NCBI RefSeq assembly: GCF_004006235.1
Contig: NZ_CP034753.1
Location: forward strand, 2,108,001-2,172,000
DNA: 64,000 nt
Direction of reading: 5' to 3'
From: Agromyces sp. LHK192
Lineage (GTDB): Bacteria > Actinomycetota > Actinomycetes > Actinomycetales > Microbacteriaceae
The notes beneath the pieces are model-generated. The model saw nothing but the letters and a program-made list of their open reading frames with translations. It did not search any database and was not told the DNA's origin. Positions 8,024 through 16,155 of this stretch are shown piece after piece (within the stretch, counting starts at the first letter, position 1; the number at the start of each line of letters is the position of its first letter). The position numbers and the translations under genes were made by a program.

Positions 8024-8682
8024 CCGACAGGGAGCCCGGGTCCGGACCCGACCCCGATGACCGCCCGTCGGAGGAACCCGAGCCTCTGACGAGGAAGGCG
8101 TCGGAGGCCGCCCTGGGCGAGTCGATCTTCCCGCACACGGACACGTTCTACGCCGGACCCGAGCTGAACAAGGGCGTGCCGGCCGACCCGCGGTTCATCC
8201 GCGTGCTGTCCGCGATCGAGATCGTCATCGGCGTCACGCTCTTCGCCCTGATCGTCTTCGGCGTGATGTACCAGGTGCTCGGCCGGTACTTCCCCTCGGT
8301 CGCCTGGGTCGGAGCCGGCGAGATCGCGCTCCTGTCGATGATCGCGATGACGTTCATCACCACCGGATACCTCGTGGGTCGCAACGGGCACATCGTGCTC
8401 GAGATCTTCGACGGGCTGCTCGAGGGGACGAAGCTCTTCGTCGCCCTGCGGGTCACGTCCGCCGTCATCATGGTCGTCACGAGCCTCGCCCTCGCGTACG
8501 AGGCGTTCGTGAAGATCGAGCTCGAGTGGGGCCGGCTGAGCGCGGCGATGCACGTGCCCTACGGCATGCTCTACGTCTTCGCGCTGATCGGCTTCGTCTC
8601 CGCCGCGATCCACTCGACCATCAAGATCCCGTTCGCGAACCGCCCCGAGCGCAAGCTCGACATCGGCGAGATGGAAGGCTGA
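8020..8682 (+). CDS. dctQ: TRAP transporter small membrane subunit (DctQ)
   Basis: A 220-residue membrane protein with a polar N-terminal arm of about 60 residues, then four hydrophobic segments (about 65-87, 100-122, 140-160, 180-200). This is the DctQ topology; the motif GAGEIALLSMIAMTFITTG is typical of the family. It pairs with DctM to form the sodium-driven importer for a carboxylate. The start at 8020 is chosen because it overlaps the leader ORF stop and opens a hydrophilic acidic arm (TDREPGSGPDPDD); the reading frame stays open upstream to 7963. The arm is longer than in typical DctQ proteins. The gene ends four bases before dctM. Confidence 0.85.
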   Translation: MTDREPGSGPDPDDRPSEEPEPLTRKASEAALGESIFPHTDTFYAGPELNKGVPADPRFIRVLSAIEIVIGVTLFALIVFGVMYQVLGRYFPSVAWVGAGEIALLSMIAMTFITTGYLVGRNGHIVLEIFDGLLEGTKLFVALRVTSAVIMVVTSLALAYEAFVKIELEWGRLSAAMHVPYGMLYVFALIGFVSAAIHSTIKIPFANRPERKLDIGEMEG

Positions 8683-8686
8683 CCCG

Positions 8687-9970
8687 TTGGACCTCTGGCT
8701 CTACATCCTGCTCTTCGTCGTCTTCCTCCTCCTGCGGGTCCCCGTGGCGTTCGCGATGATCGCGGCCAGCCTGCTGTACTTCTACAGCAACGGCCTGTCG
8801 GCCGGCTACGCGATCACCTCGGTCGTCAACGGCATCAACAGCTTCCCCCTGCTCGCCGTGCCGCTGTTCATCTTCGTCGGCACGGTCGCCAACCACCTCG
8901 GCATCGCCACGAGGCTCTACGACCTCGCCCGGGCACTGCTGCCGAGGCTGCCGGGCAGTCTTGCGTACGTGAACCTGGGCACCGCGATCGGCTTCTCGTG
9001 GATCAGCGGCTCGGCGCTCGCCGACGCGGCGTCGACGAGCAAGGTGCAGGTGCCCCAGATGCTCAAGGCGGGGTATCCGTACGGCTTCTCGGCAGGGCTC
9101 ACGGCCTCGGGTTCGCTCATGAGCACCGTGATGCCCCCGAGCATCCCCGCGGTGCTGTTCGCCGCGACGGCGTCCATCTCGACCGGTGCCCTGTTCGCGG
9201 CGTCCATCGTGCCGGCGATGCTGATGGCGCTGGGGCTCGCGGCGTACATCTTCTTCTGGGTGCGGCGACACCCCGAGATCGCAGGCGGCAAGCCGTTCGT
9301 GGGTTCCCTGCTCGGCAAGGCGGCGGTGCGCGTCATCGGCCCCGCCCTGCTGCCGGTGATCATCCTCGGCGGCATCTTCAGCGGGTGGTTCACGCCGACC
9401 GAGAGCGCCGGCATCGCGGCGGTCTACATGCTCGTCCTCGGTGGGATCTACCGGACGCTCACCTGGCGGGTCTTCTGGAAGTCGGCCAAGGAGACCGTCG
9501 TCATCTCGGGCGGGATCCTGCTCATCCTCGGGGCCTCGAACCTGATGGGGCAGGTGCTCGCCCGCGAGCAGGTCTCGCGTTCCCTCGGTGAGTGGCTCAC
9601 CGGGCTGACCGACAACCCGATCCTCTTCCTGCTGATGCTCAACGTCCTGCTGATCCTGCTCGGCATCCCGCTCGAGGCTCCGCCGGTGATCCTCGTCCTC
9701 GTGCCGATCCTGATGCCGATCGTGACCCAGTTCGGCATCGACCCGGTGCAGCTCGGCGTGATCATGATCCTCAACCTGATGATCGGATCGCTGACGCCAC
9801 CGGTCGGCGCCGTCCTCTTCGTCGTCGGCTCGATCACCCGAAGGCCGATGGGCGAGCTCTTCCGCGGCATCCTGCCGTTCCTGATCCCGCTCGGCGCCGT
9901 GCTGCTGCTCATCACGCTCTTCCCCGCGATCGTGACGAGCCTGCCCACGCTGCTCGGCCTGATGGGCTGA
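8687..9970 (+). CDS. dctM: TRAP transporter large permease subunit (DctM)
   Basis: A 427-residue, strongly hydrophobic permease with about 12 membrane segments, the usual length for DctM. Family blocks include PLLAVPLFIFVGTVANHLG (about 46-64), FSWISGSALADAASTS (about 103-118) and LNLMIGSLTPPVGAVLF near the C-terminus. It forms the sodium:solute translocation path with DctQ. The start is a TTG at 8687 with GGAAGG upstream, four bases after dctQ. The solute is unknown; regulation with quinate/shikimate-type genes suggests a hydroxylated carboxylate such as quinate or shikimate, which is an inference. Confidence 0.92.
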   Translation: MDLWLYILLFVVFLLLRVPVAFAMIAASLLYFYSNGLSAGYAITSVVNGINSFPLLAVPLFIFVGTVANHLGIATRLYDLARALLPRLPGSLAYVNLGTAIGFSWISGSALADAASTSKVQVPQMLKAGYPYGFSAGLTASGSLMSTVMPPSIPAVLFAATASISTGALFAASIVPAMLMALGLAAYIFFWVRRHPEIAGGKPFVGSLLGKAAVRVIGPALLPVIILGGIFSGWFTPTESAGIAAVYMLVLGGIYRTLTWRVFWKSAKETVVISGGILLILGASNLMGQVLAREQVSRSLGEWLTGLTDNPILFLLMLNVLLILLGIPLEAPPVILVLVPILMPIVTQFGIDPVQLGVIMILNLMIGSLTPPVGAVLFVVGSITRRPMGELFRGILPFLIPLGAVLLLITLFPAIVTSLPTLLGLMG

Positions 9971-10004
9971 CGGCGAGATGGCCTCGGAGCGAAGCGAACC
10001 GGAT

Positions 10005-10021
10005 GTTCCATTCGACGGGAC
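10005..10021. promoter_or_regulatory. putative IclR-type operator, copy d (dctP)
   Basis: GTTCCATTCGACGGGAC is one of the best copies of the palindrome and lies in the 169-base gap between dctM and dctP. It implies that the binding-protein gene has its own regulated promoter, which would give extra expression of the receptor. Confidence 0.6.
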
Positions 10022-10139
10022 GCCGCTGTCCGCCCCACCGGAACTCGGTCAGAGTCGGCAGTGCCGGGATTTCCTGACCGGCCGTCGAATGTCACGCCAG
10101 AGGCGCACGAGGACGTGCGCACAACCAGAGGAGAGTCCC

Positions 10140-11195
10140 ATGGGCACAGCCCGCTCGACGCGCCGCGGTCGAATCGCCGCGTCGGTGCTCGCAGCATCCA
10201 CCCTCGTTCTCGCAGCCTGCTCCGGCGGCGGGACGCCGGAGGAGACCGGCGACGCCGGCGCCGCCGAGAACTCGCCGGTGACCCTCACCGTCGCGACCAG
10301 CCAGAACGAGGAGACCCCGAACTACTTCTGCGGCGTCGAGCTGCTCAAGGAACGGCTCGAGGGCGCCGACGTCGGATTCACCGTCGACCTCTACCCCGCG
10401 AGCCAACTCGGACCCGACGCGGACCGCTTCCCCCAGGTGCAGGCCGGCGACATCGACATCGACCTGCAGGGCGCCTCGGCCCTGAGCGCCACCTATGAGC
10501 CCATCGGCGTGGTCGACGCGGCGTACGCGTTCAACGACGTCGACCACGCGTTCCAGTGGATCGACGAGAGCTCCGAGGACCTCTTCACCGGCTTCCACGA
10601 GGCGACCGGCGTGAACATCGTCGACGGATGGTTCTTCGGCAACCGCACCTTCACGACGAAGGACGTCGAGGTGACGAGCCCCGACGACCTCGCCGGCGTG
10701 CCCATCCGGTTCCCGAACTCGCCGATCTTCCTCGCGAACGCGGAGGCGCTCGGTGTCACGAACCCGGTCTCGGTCGCGGTGGAGGAGGTCTACACGGCGC
10801 TGCAGCAGGGCATCGCGGTCGGCCAGGAGAACCCGATCGTCGCCACCCGCTCGTCGAGCTACGACGAAGTGCTCAACACGGCGATCCTCAACGACCACCA
10901 GGTCGGCATCCACTGGATCATCGTGAGCGACGCGACCTACGAGAAGATGAACGAGGAGCAGACCGCGCTGCTCGAGGAGACGATCCACGAGATCCGCCCC
11001 GAGAACCGCGACTGCGTCGACGAGTCGACGGAGGAGATCCTCGACGAGTACCGCGCGAACGACGCGTTCACCGTGGTCGAGCAGGACGACATCGACATGG
11101 ATGCGTTCATCAGCAAGGCCGAGGAGTTCTTCCAGGGCTACTTCACCGGTGAGAACCTGGAGGCCTACCAGGCCATCCGCGACACGGCGGAGTGA
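10140..11195 (+). CDS. dctP: TRAP transporter substrate-binding lipoprotein (DctP)
   Basis: A 351-residue solute receptor. A lipoprotein signal peptide ends in the lipobox LAAC (Cys at about residue 28), so it is tethered outside the membrane. The mature part follows the DctP pattern: strand and helix LTVATSQNEETPNYF, then QAGDIDIDLQGASALS, and the hinge region around DDLAGVPIRFPNSPIF, which contains the conserved Arg that normally holds a substrate carboxylate. Start 10140 has GAGGAGAG just upstream. The preceding region carries its own operator copy, and a strong hairpin follows the stop. It is the third gene of the TRAP set. Confidence 0.92.
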   Translation: MGTARSTRRGRIAASVLAASTLVLAACSGGGTPEETGDAGAAENSPVTLTVATSQNEETPNYFCGVELLKERLEGADVGFTVDLYPASQLGPDADRFPQVQAGDIDIDLQGASALSATYEPIGVVDAAYAFNDVDHAFQWIDESSEDLFTGFHEATGVNIVDGWFFGNRTFTTKDVEVTSPDDLAGVPIRFPNSPIFLANAEALGVTNPVSVAVEEVYTALQQGIAVGQENPIVATRSSSYDEVLNTAILNDHQVGIHWIIVSDATYEKMNEEQTALLEETIHEIRPENRDCVDESTEEILDEYRANDAFTVVEQDDIDMDAFISKAEEFFQGYFTGENLEAYQAIRDTAE

Positions 11196-11226
11196 GGCGT
11201 CACCCGCGAGCCGCGGGTGGTGAACA

Positions 11227-11257
11227 GGAGCGTGGCGGGTCCCACCCGCCACGCTCC
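11227..11257. terminator. hairpin between dctP and convergent iclR pair
   Basis: A perfect 14-bp stem (GGAGCGTGGCGGGT with ACCCGCCACGCTCC) has a CCC loop between the dctP stop and the stop of the convergent IclR gene. It can serve both strands. Confidence 0.85.
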
Positions 11258-11263
11258 TTCGCG

Positions 11264-12028
11264 TCAGTCGCCCGGGTTCGCGGCGAGGCGGCGGCCCAGC
11301 GCGGACGCCGCCGCGCGGACGGCGGGCGCGACGCGCTCGGGCGCCAGCACCCCCTCGGGTCCGGCGACCGCGACGGCGGCGATCGCTGCGCCGCCCGGCG
11401 CCAGGATCGGACTGGCCGCGCAGGCACGGTCGTCGGCGCACTCGCCGAGCTCGGTCGCGACGCCGAGCCGCCGGACCTCCGCCAGCTGGCGCCGGAGCAG
11501 GTCGGGATCGCGGATGGTGCGATCGGTGCGGCCCGGCAGGCCACCGGCGAGCACCGGGTCGAGGTCATCGCGCGGCAGGTACGCCAGCATCGCCTTGCCG
11601 GTCGCGGTGGCGTGCGCCGGCAGCCGGCCGCCGATCCGGAGCAGCGGCGATCCGGTGGATTCCCCGCGCACCATCGCGATGCACACGACATCGGCGCCAT
11701 CGAGCACGCTCAGGCTCACGGAGTGCCCGGTGGCGTCGCGCAGCTCGGTCATCACCGGCATCGCGATGCGCCGCAGCATCCGCGGCCGTTCGACGGTCTG
11801 GGCGAACTCGAACAGGCGCAGGCCGAGGAAGAGCCGATCGCCGTCGCGCTCGAGGAACCGCTGCGCGACGAGGTCGGCGGCGAGCCGCGAGACCGTGGAC
11901 TTGGGCAGGTGCGCCCGGCGGGCCAGCTCCGACACCCCGAGGCCCTCGTCCTCGTCGCCGAACGCGTCGAAGACCGCCGTGATCCGGTCCAGCACGCTGA
12001 CGGTGGCCGTCCAGTCCGCGGTGCGCAT
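11264..12028 (-). CDS. IclR-family transcriptional regulator 1
   Basis: A 254-residue IclR protein. The winged helix-turn-helix is at about 10-70 (LGVSELARRAHLPKSTVSRLAADLV). The effector domain (about 85-250) shows LPAHATATGKAMLAYL and ends in the typical VAVAGP/AAASALGRRL helix. It probably binds one of the 17-bp palindromes and responds to an aromatic or cyclohexane acid. It lies three bases after iclR 2 and should be cotranscribed with it from the promoter at about 12.8 kb. Which of the four IclR proteins controls which operator cannot be read from the sequence. Confidence 0.88.
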   Translation of the reverse strand: MRTADWTATVSVLDRITAVFDAFGDEDEGLGVSELARRAHLPKSTVSRLAADLVAQRFLERDGDRLFLGLRLFEFAQTVERPRMLRRIAMPVMTELRDATGHSVSLSVLDGADVVCIAMVRGESTGSPLLRIGGRLPAHATATGKAMLAYLPRDDLDPVLAGGLPGRTDRTIRDPDLLRRQLAEVRRLGVATELGECADDRACAASPILAPGGAAIAAVAVAGPEGVLAPERVAPAVRAAASALGRRLAANPGD

Positions 12029-12031
12029 CGG

Positions 12032-12796
12032 CTACGCAGCCGCCACTCGCCGGCTGACGCTCGTGCCCGCGGCGCGCACGATCGGAGCGATCCGGTCCGG
12101 ATCCATCCCACCGCTCGGGCCGGCGATCGAGATCGCGCCGACGACGGACCTGCCGGAGCCGAACACGGGACTCGCCACCGCGAGGATCCCCGGGTAGGAG
12201 ACCTCAAGGTCGGTCGCGAGGGTCGACGACCGCACCTGGGCGAGCTCGTCGCGGAAGTGCCTCGCGTCGTCGTCGACGAGCGAGGCGGTGACGCGGTCGA
12301 CGACCCGCTGGTCGGCGCAGAAGGCGAGATACGCCTTGCCGCTGGCGGTCGTCAGTGCGGGCGAGTGCATGCCGGCGCTCGTCGGCAGCATCGGCAGCCT
12401 GCCCGGCAGCGCGGCGATCGAGACCATGTCGGTGCCCTGCTGGACCCAGAGTCCCACCCGCTCGCCCGTCGCCTCGCGAAGTCGCCGGATCACCGGTGCT
12501 GCCGCGGCGAGGAGTCGGCGCGGTCGGCTCGCCCTGGCGCCCAGTTCGAACAGCCGCAGGCCGAGCTCGACGCCGGCGCCGCCTCCGACCCGTGCGAGGT
12601 ACCGCTGGTCGGCCAGGTCGGCGACGAGTCGGGACGTCGTGGACTTCGGCAGCCCGACGCGTGCGGCGATGTCGGTGATCGTGGCCGGGCCGTCGCTCTC
12701 GCGGACCGCCTCGAGGATCGCGATGATGCGGTCGAGCACCGAGACCGGCGACGCCGTCGGATCGGGGGCGGTGTTCCATTCGGTGGGACTCGTCAT
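12032..12796 (-). CDS. IclR-family transcriptional regulator 2
   Basis: A 254-residue IclR regulator with HTH TITDIAARVGLPKSTTSRLVADLA (about 31-54) and an IclR effector domain (MHSPALTTASGKAYLAF block near 125-141). Start 12796 is selected because AAGGGG lies nine bases upstream. The best-matching copy of the palindrome lies within codons 3-8 of this gene, which points to autoregulation by a roadblock or start-site mechanism. It diverges from the qsuD-like gene and is followed closely by iclR 1. Confidence 0.88.
   Translation of the reverse strand: MTSPTEWNTAPDPTASPVSVLDRIIAILEAVRESDGPATITDIAARVGLPKSTTSRLVADLADQRYLARVGGGAGVELGLRLFELGARASRPRRLLAAAAPVIRRLREATGERVGLWVQQGTDMVSIAALPGRLPMLPTSAGMHSPALTTASGKAYLAFCADQRVVDRVTASLVDDDARHFRDELAQVRSSTLATDLEVSYPGILAVASPVFGSGRSVVGAISIAGPSGGMDPDRIAPIVRAAGTSVSRRVAAA
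12773..12789. promoter_or_regulatory. putative IclR-type operator, copy e (within iclR 2 start)
   Basis: GTTCCATTCGGTGGGAC has the cleanest half-sites, GTTCCA and TGGGAC. It overlaps the first codons of iclR 2, encoding SPTEW on the other strand, and is 143 bases upstream of qsuD. It could control both directions. Confidence 0.6.
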
Positions 12797-12845
12797 CGAG
12801 CGACCCCTTCCAGCGGCTTGAATCATCGTCGATCGCGCTTTCGAT

Positions 12846-12865
12846 TACGAACGTACTAGTTCGTA
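12846..12865. promoter_or_regulatory. putative TetR operator in qsuD-tetR promoter
   Basis: An inverted repeat TACGAAC-N6-GTTCGTA (20 bp) sits 67 bases before the qsuD start and overlaps a possible -10 element TACACT (12864-12869). Its symmetry and length fit a TetR-family operator. The nearest candidate binder is the TetR protein encoded as the second gene of this operon. Confidence 0.55.
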
Positions 12866-12931
12866 CACTGGCGTGCAATGCTTGTCGAGGACTCACGTGG
12901 CCCCACAGAGCGGTGGGCGGGAAGGGCATCC

Positions 12932-13834
12932 ATGCGCACATCGCCTCGCCCCCGATACCTCGTCGGGCTCGTCGGCGACGGCATCAGCGCGTCGCTGACG
13001 CCGGCGATGCACGAGGTCGAGGCGGCCGCGCTCGGCCTCGACTACGAGTACCGGGTCCACGACCTGATCGAACTCGGACGTCCTCCGAGCGACATCGGCG
13101 CCATCCTCCAGGAGGCTCGAGCGAGCGGGTACGCGGCGATGAACATCACCCACCCGTGCAAGCAGCTCGTGGTCGACCTCGTCGACGTCCTCGAGCCGGA
13201 CGCCGAGCGCCTGGGTGCCGTCAACCTCGTCGTCTTCGAACCCGATCGGACCGTCGGACACAACACGGACTGGATGGGGTTCCGCGACGGGCTCGAAACG
13301 GGCCTCCCCGGAGCGTCCCTCCGACGCGTGGTGCAGATCGGATGCGGCGGCGCGGGCGCCGCGACCGCGTACGCCCTGCTCGCGGGCGGCACCGCACACC
13401 TCGATCTCCACGACCAGGACGGCGATCGCGCAGAACGCCTCATGACGCGGATGCGCACGCTCTACCCGTCGCACGAGATCGCCGCGATCGACCTCGCCGA
13501 GCTCCCCGACTCGATCGCACGCGCGAGCGGAGTGGTGCACGCCACGCCGATGGGGATGAGCCACCACCCCGGCACCGCGTTCGACCTCGACCGCCTCGCG
13601 GCGAACGCGTGGGTCGCCGACGTCGTGTACCGACCGCTCGAGACCGAACTCCTCGGCCGCGCGACCGCGCTCGGGCATCCGGTGCTCGACGGTGGACGGA
13701 TGGCGGTCGGCCAGGCATGCGCTAGTCTCCGGATCATCACGGGCGTCGCACCCGACCGCGACCGGATGGAGCGGCACTTCCGCGCGCTGATCCGCGCCGA
13801 AGGGCGACCCGACGCCGGAGGGAGCGCGGAGTGA
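12932..13834 (+). CDS. qsuD: quinate/shikimate dehydrogenase (QsuD-like, AroE family)
   Basis: A 300-residue NAD(P)-dependent dehydrogenase of the shikimate dehydrogenase family, interconverting quinate/3-dehydroquinate or shikimate/3-dehydroshikimate. Substrate-site residues are present: S-TPAMH near 23-27, catalytic Lys in NITHPCKQ and Asp in GHNTDWMGF. The nucleotide fold carries GCGGAGAA (about 134-141). The blocks GVVHATPMGM, HPGTAFD and LDGGRMAVGQA resemble Corynebacterium QsuD more than biosynthetic AroE, as far as I can recall. Start 12932 follows GGGAAGGGC. Its stop overlaps the tetR GTG start. Together with the dehydratase at the left edge it supports quinate/shikimate catabolism; a biosynthetic aroE role is less likely in this setting. 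Confidence 0.82.
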   Translation: MRTSPRPRYLVGLVGDGISASLTPAMHEVEAAALGLDYEYRVHDLIELGRPPSDIGAILQEARASGYAAMNITHPCKQLVVDLVDVLEPDAERLGAVNLVVFEPDRTVGHNTDWMGFRDGLETGLPGASLRRVVQIGCGGAGAATAYALLAGGTAHLDLHDQDGDRAERLMTRMRTLYPSHEIAAIDLAELPDSIARASGVVHATPMGMSHHPGTAFDLDRLAANAWVADVVYRPLETELLGRATALGHPVLDGGRMAVGQACASLRIITGVAPDRDRMERHFRALIRAEGRPDAGGSAE

Positions 13835-14487
13835 CCGATCGCATCGACGACGTGCACGCGGGCACCACCGAGCGGGCGAGCCGGACGCAGCGCGACATCC
13901 TCGAGGTCGCGATCGCCGAGTTCGCGGCGAACGGCTACGCCGGCGCCAGGGTGGACGAGATCGCCGCGCGCACCCGAACCACGAAGCGCATGATCTACTA
14001 CTACTTCGGCTCGAAGGAAGGCCTCTACCTCGCGGTCCTCGAGCGCGCCTACGCGCAGATCCGCCTGGTCGAACGCGGCATCCGCATCGACTCGCTCAGC
14101 CCGACCGAGGCGCTCAGGAGACTCGCGGAGGCCACCTACGTGCACCACACGACGCATCCGGAGTTCATCCAGCTCGTGAGCATCGAGAACATCCACCGGG
14201 CCGAGCACCTGCGCCGCTCCGAGACCGTGATGCGCGAGAACGTCACCGCGATCACGCTCCTCGAAGAGGTCATCGACCGCGGCGTCGAGGAGGGCGCCTT
14301 CCGCGACGACGTCGACGCGCTCGACGTGCACATGGTGATCAGCGCCTACGCGTGCTTCCACGTCGCGAACCGCCACACCTTCCAGGCCATCTTCGACCGC
14401 GACATGCTCGCTCCCGAACTGCAGGACTCGCATCGCCGCCTCATCGGCGACATGGTCGTCGCCACGATGACCGGCTCGCGCGGGTAG
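13831..14487 (+). CDS. TetR-family regulator cotranscribed with qsuD
   Basis: A 218-residue TetR regulator. The HTH lies at about 28-60 (VDEIAARTRTTKRMIYYYFGSKEGLYLAV), followed by an all-helical ligand domain with a C-terminal region around AYACFHVANRHTFQAIF as in TetR_C-type aromatic-acid regulators. The GTG start overlaps the qsuD stop by four bases (GTGA), so the two are translationally coupled. The inverted repeat at 12846-12865 in their common promoter is a natural site for autorepression. The ligand may be the QsuD substrate or product; that is inference. Confidence 0.85.
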   Translation: MTDRIDDVHAGTTERASRTQRDILEVAIAEFAANGYAGARVDEIAARTRTTKRMIYYYFGSKEGLYLAVLERAYAQIRLVERGIRIDSLSPTEALRRLAEATYVHHTTHPEFIQLVSIENIHRAEHLRRSETVMRENVTAITLLEEVIDRGVEEGAFRDDVDALDVHMVISAYACFHVANRHTFQAIFDRDMLAPELQDSHRRLIGDMVVATMTGSRG

Positions 14488-14510
14488 CGACGGCGGCCGC
14501 ACCCGACGAC

Positions 14511-15281
14511 TCAGGTGTCGCCTGAGGGCGCCTCCTCGAGCCGCCGTGTCAAGGCCCCCGCAGCCGCATGAACGACCGGCGCGAACAGCTCCGCGTCGAA
14601 CACCGTCGACGTGTTCGACACCGACAGCGCGCCCACCACGTCGCCGGAGCGGTCGAACAGCCCGTGCGCGACGCACGAGACGCCGGCGAGGTACTCCCCC
14701 GCGTCCAGGGCCGGAGCGCCGCGGCCGATCCGGTCGAGCTCGACCCGCAACGCCGTCGGATCGGTGAGCGTCCGCTCCGTCCACGCCGGCAGCGGAGCCG
14801 AGAGGATCTCCTCGACGAACGCGGCCCGCGAATGCGCGAGCACCGCCTTGCCGAGCGCCGTGGCGTGCATCGGGAGGAAGGCACCGGTGTGCGCGATCAC
14901 CGGTGCGGGCGCCTGGCCGCGCATCACCGCGATGCAGACCAGCTCGCGTTCGTCGCGGATCGCGACGTTGACGGTTCCGCCCGTGGTGTTGCGCAGGTTC
15001 GCCATGATCGGCAGCGCCGCACTCCGAAGCCGTCGCGGCTGCTCGGCGAGGTGGCCGAGCTCGAACAACCGCAGGCCGAGATGCAGCAGCCTGCCGTCCC
15101 GCTCGAGGTAGTTCCTGCGGACGAGGATCGCGACCAGCCGCGACACCGTCGACTTCGGCAGGCCCGCGCGCAGCGCGAGCTCCGAGATCCCCAGTCCGCG
15201 GTCGTCGGACTCGAAGGCCTCGAGCAGTGCCGTGAGGCGGTCGAGCACGCCGATCGCGTCGTCGCCGTCTGCCTCGGCCAC
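14511..15281 (-). CDS. IclR-family transcriptional regulator 3
   Basis: A 256-residue IclR protein with HTH LGISELALRAGLPKSTVSRL (about 30-49) and an effector domain with LPMHATALGKAVLAHS (about 133-148). The GTG start at 15281 lies four bases after the iclR 4 stop, so the two form an operon. It resembles iclR 1 in its HTH and AEQPRRLR/VERPRMLR linker, while iclR 4 resembles iclR 2, suggesting that an ancestral pair was duplicated on either side of qsuD-tetR. Confidence 0.87.
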   Translation of the reverse strand: MAEADGDDAIGVLDRLTALLEAFESDDRGLGISELALRAGLPKSTVSRLVAILVRRNYLERDGRLLHLGLRLFELGHLAEQPRRLRSAALPIMANLRNTTGGTVNVAIRDERELVCIAVMRGQAPAPVIAHTGAFLPMHATALGKAVLAHSRAAFVEEILSAPLPAWTERTLTDPTALRVELDRIGRGAPALDAGEYLAGVSCVAHGLFDRSGDVVGALSVSNTSTVFDAELFAPVVHAAAGALTRRLEEAPSGDT

Positions 15282-15285
15282 CGGG

Positions 15286-16026
15286 TCAGGCCACCCGGAG
15301 CGCCAGCCGGTGCGTGAGCGCGAGTGCCGCGTGGCGGACCAGGGGCATCATCCGATCGGCGTCCATGTCGGTCTCCGGTCCGGCGACCGAGATCGCCGCC
15401 ACCGGCTGGCGCTGCGCGGAGAGCACCGGGCTCGCGATCGCCATCACCCCGCGGAAGGTCTCGCACCGATCGACCGCGAGACCTTCGCCGCGGACGCGCA
15501 CGAACTCCCGCTCGAGGCTTCGCCGGCGGTCGGGGTCGAGCCCGCCCAGCACGCGCCCGACGACCACCTCGTCCGACGTGAACGCGAGCACCGCCTTGCC
15601 GAGCGCGGTCGTCGCCGACGGGACCCGCACGCCCGCCCGGGACGGGCACGGCCTGAGCCGGCCCTGCACCGAGACGACCGAGAGCATGTCGCGGCCGTCC
15701 TGCACGGCGACGTTCAGGTGCTCGCCGGTCGCGTGGTACAGCTCGGCGAGCACCGGCAGGGCCGCGATGCCGAGACGACGGGGGGTGCTCGCGCGCGACC
15801 CCAGCTCGAACAGCCGCAGGCCGATCACCACGCCGTCGGCGCTCCGGGCGAGGTAGCGCTGTCGGACGAGGTCGCCGACGATCCGGGAGACCGTGGACTT
15901 CGGGATCCCCGTCGTCCGCGCGAGCTCGCTGACCGTGGTCGAGCCGTGCGCCTCGCGTGCGGCGTCGAGGACGGCGAGGATCCGGTCGAGGACCGAGACC
16001 GGCTCGGCAGTGAGAGCGGACCGCAT
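15286..16026 (-). CDS. IclR-family transcriptional regulator 4
   Basis: A 246-residue IclR regulator: HTH TTVSELARTTGIPKSTVSRI (about 29-48) and effector domain with VPSATTALGKAVLAF (about 125-139). Start 16026 (MRSALTAEPVSVLDRI) is chosen by alignment with the other three; the frame is open far upstream, but the DNA there contains an operator copy and a terminator. It is the first gene of the iclR 4-iclR 3 pair. An operator copy lies 62 bases upstream. Confidence 0.86.
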   Translation of the reverse strand: MRSALTAEPVSVLDRILAVLDAAREAHGSTTVSELARTTGIPKSTVSRIVGDLVRQRYLARSADGVVIGLRLFELGSRASTPRRLGIAALPVLAELYHATGEHLNVAVQDGRDMLSVVSVQGRLRPCPSRAGVRVPSATTALGKAVLAFTSDEVVVGRVLGGLDPDRRRSLEREFVRVRGEGLAVDRCETFRGVMAIASPVLSAQRQPVAAISVAGPETDMDADRMMPLVRHAALALTHRLALRVA

Positions 16027-16087
16027 ATGCGCAGTATCGGTCGGGCTCGCGAGTACGGCAACCGAACCTCCGTGGGAGCCGGTGGAT

Positions 16088-16104
16088 GTCCCACTGGACG
16101 GAAC
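16088..16104. promoter_or_regulatory. putative IclR-type operator, copy f
   Basis: GTCCCACTGGACGGAAC is a good palindromic copy upstream of the iclR 4-iclR 3 operon, implying autoregulation or cross-regulation. Confidence 0.58.
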
Positions 16105-16119
16105 TTCCGGACACGGAAG

Positions 16120-16155
16120 GGGCCCGGGCCTCGCCGGTCGACGAGGCCCGGGCCC
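16120..16155 (-). terminator. hairpin after interrupted ThuA gene
   Basis: A perfect 14-bp stem (GGGCCCGGGCCTCG with CGAGGCCCGGGCCC) with an 8-base loop lies 37 bases after the stop codon of the ThuA-domain gene. Confidence 0.8.
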
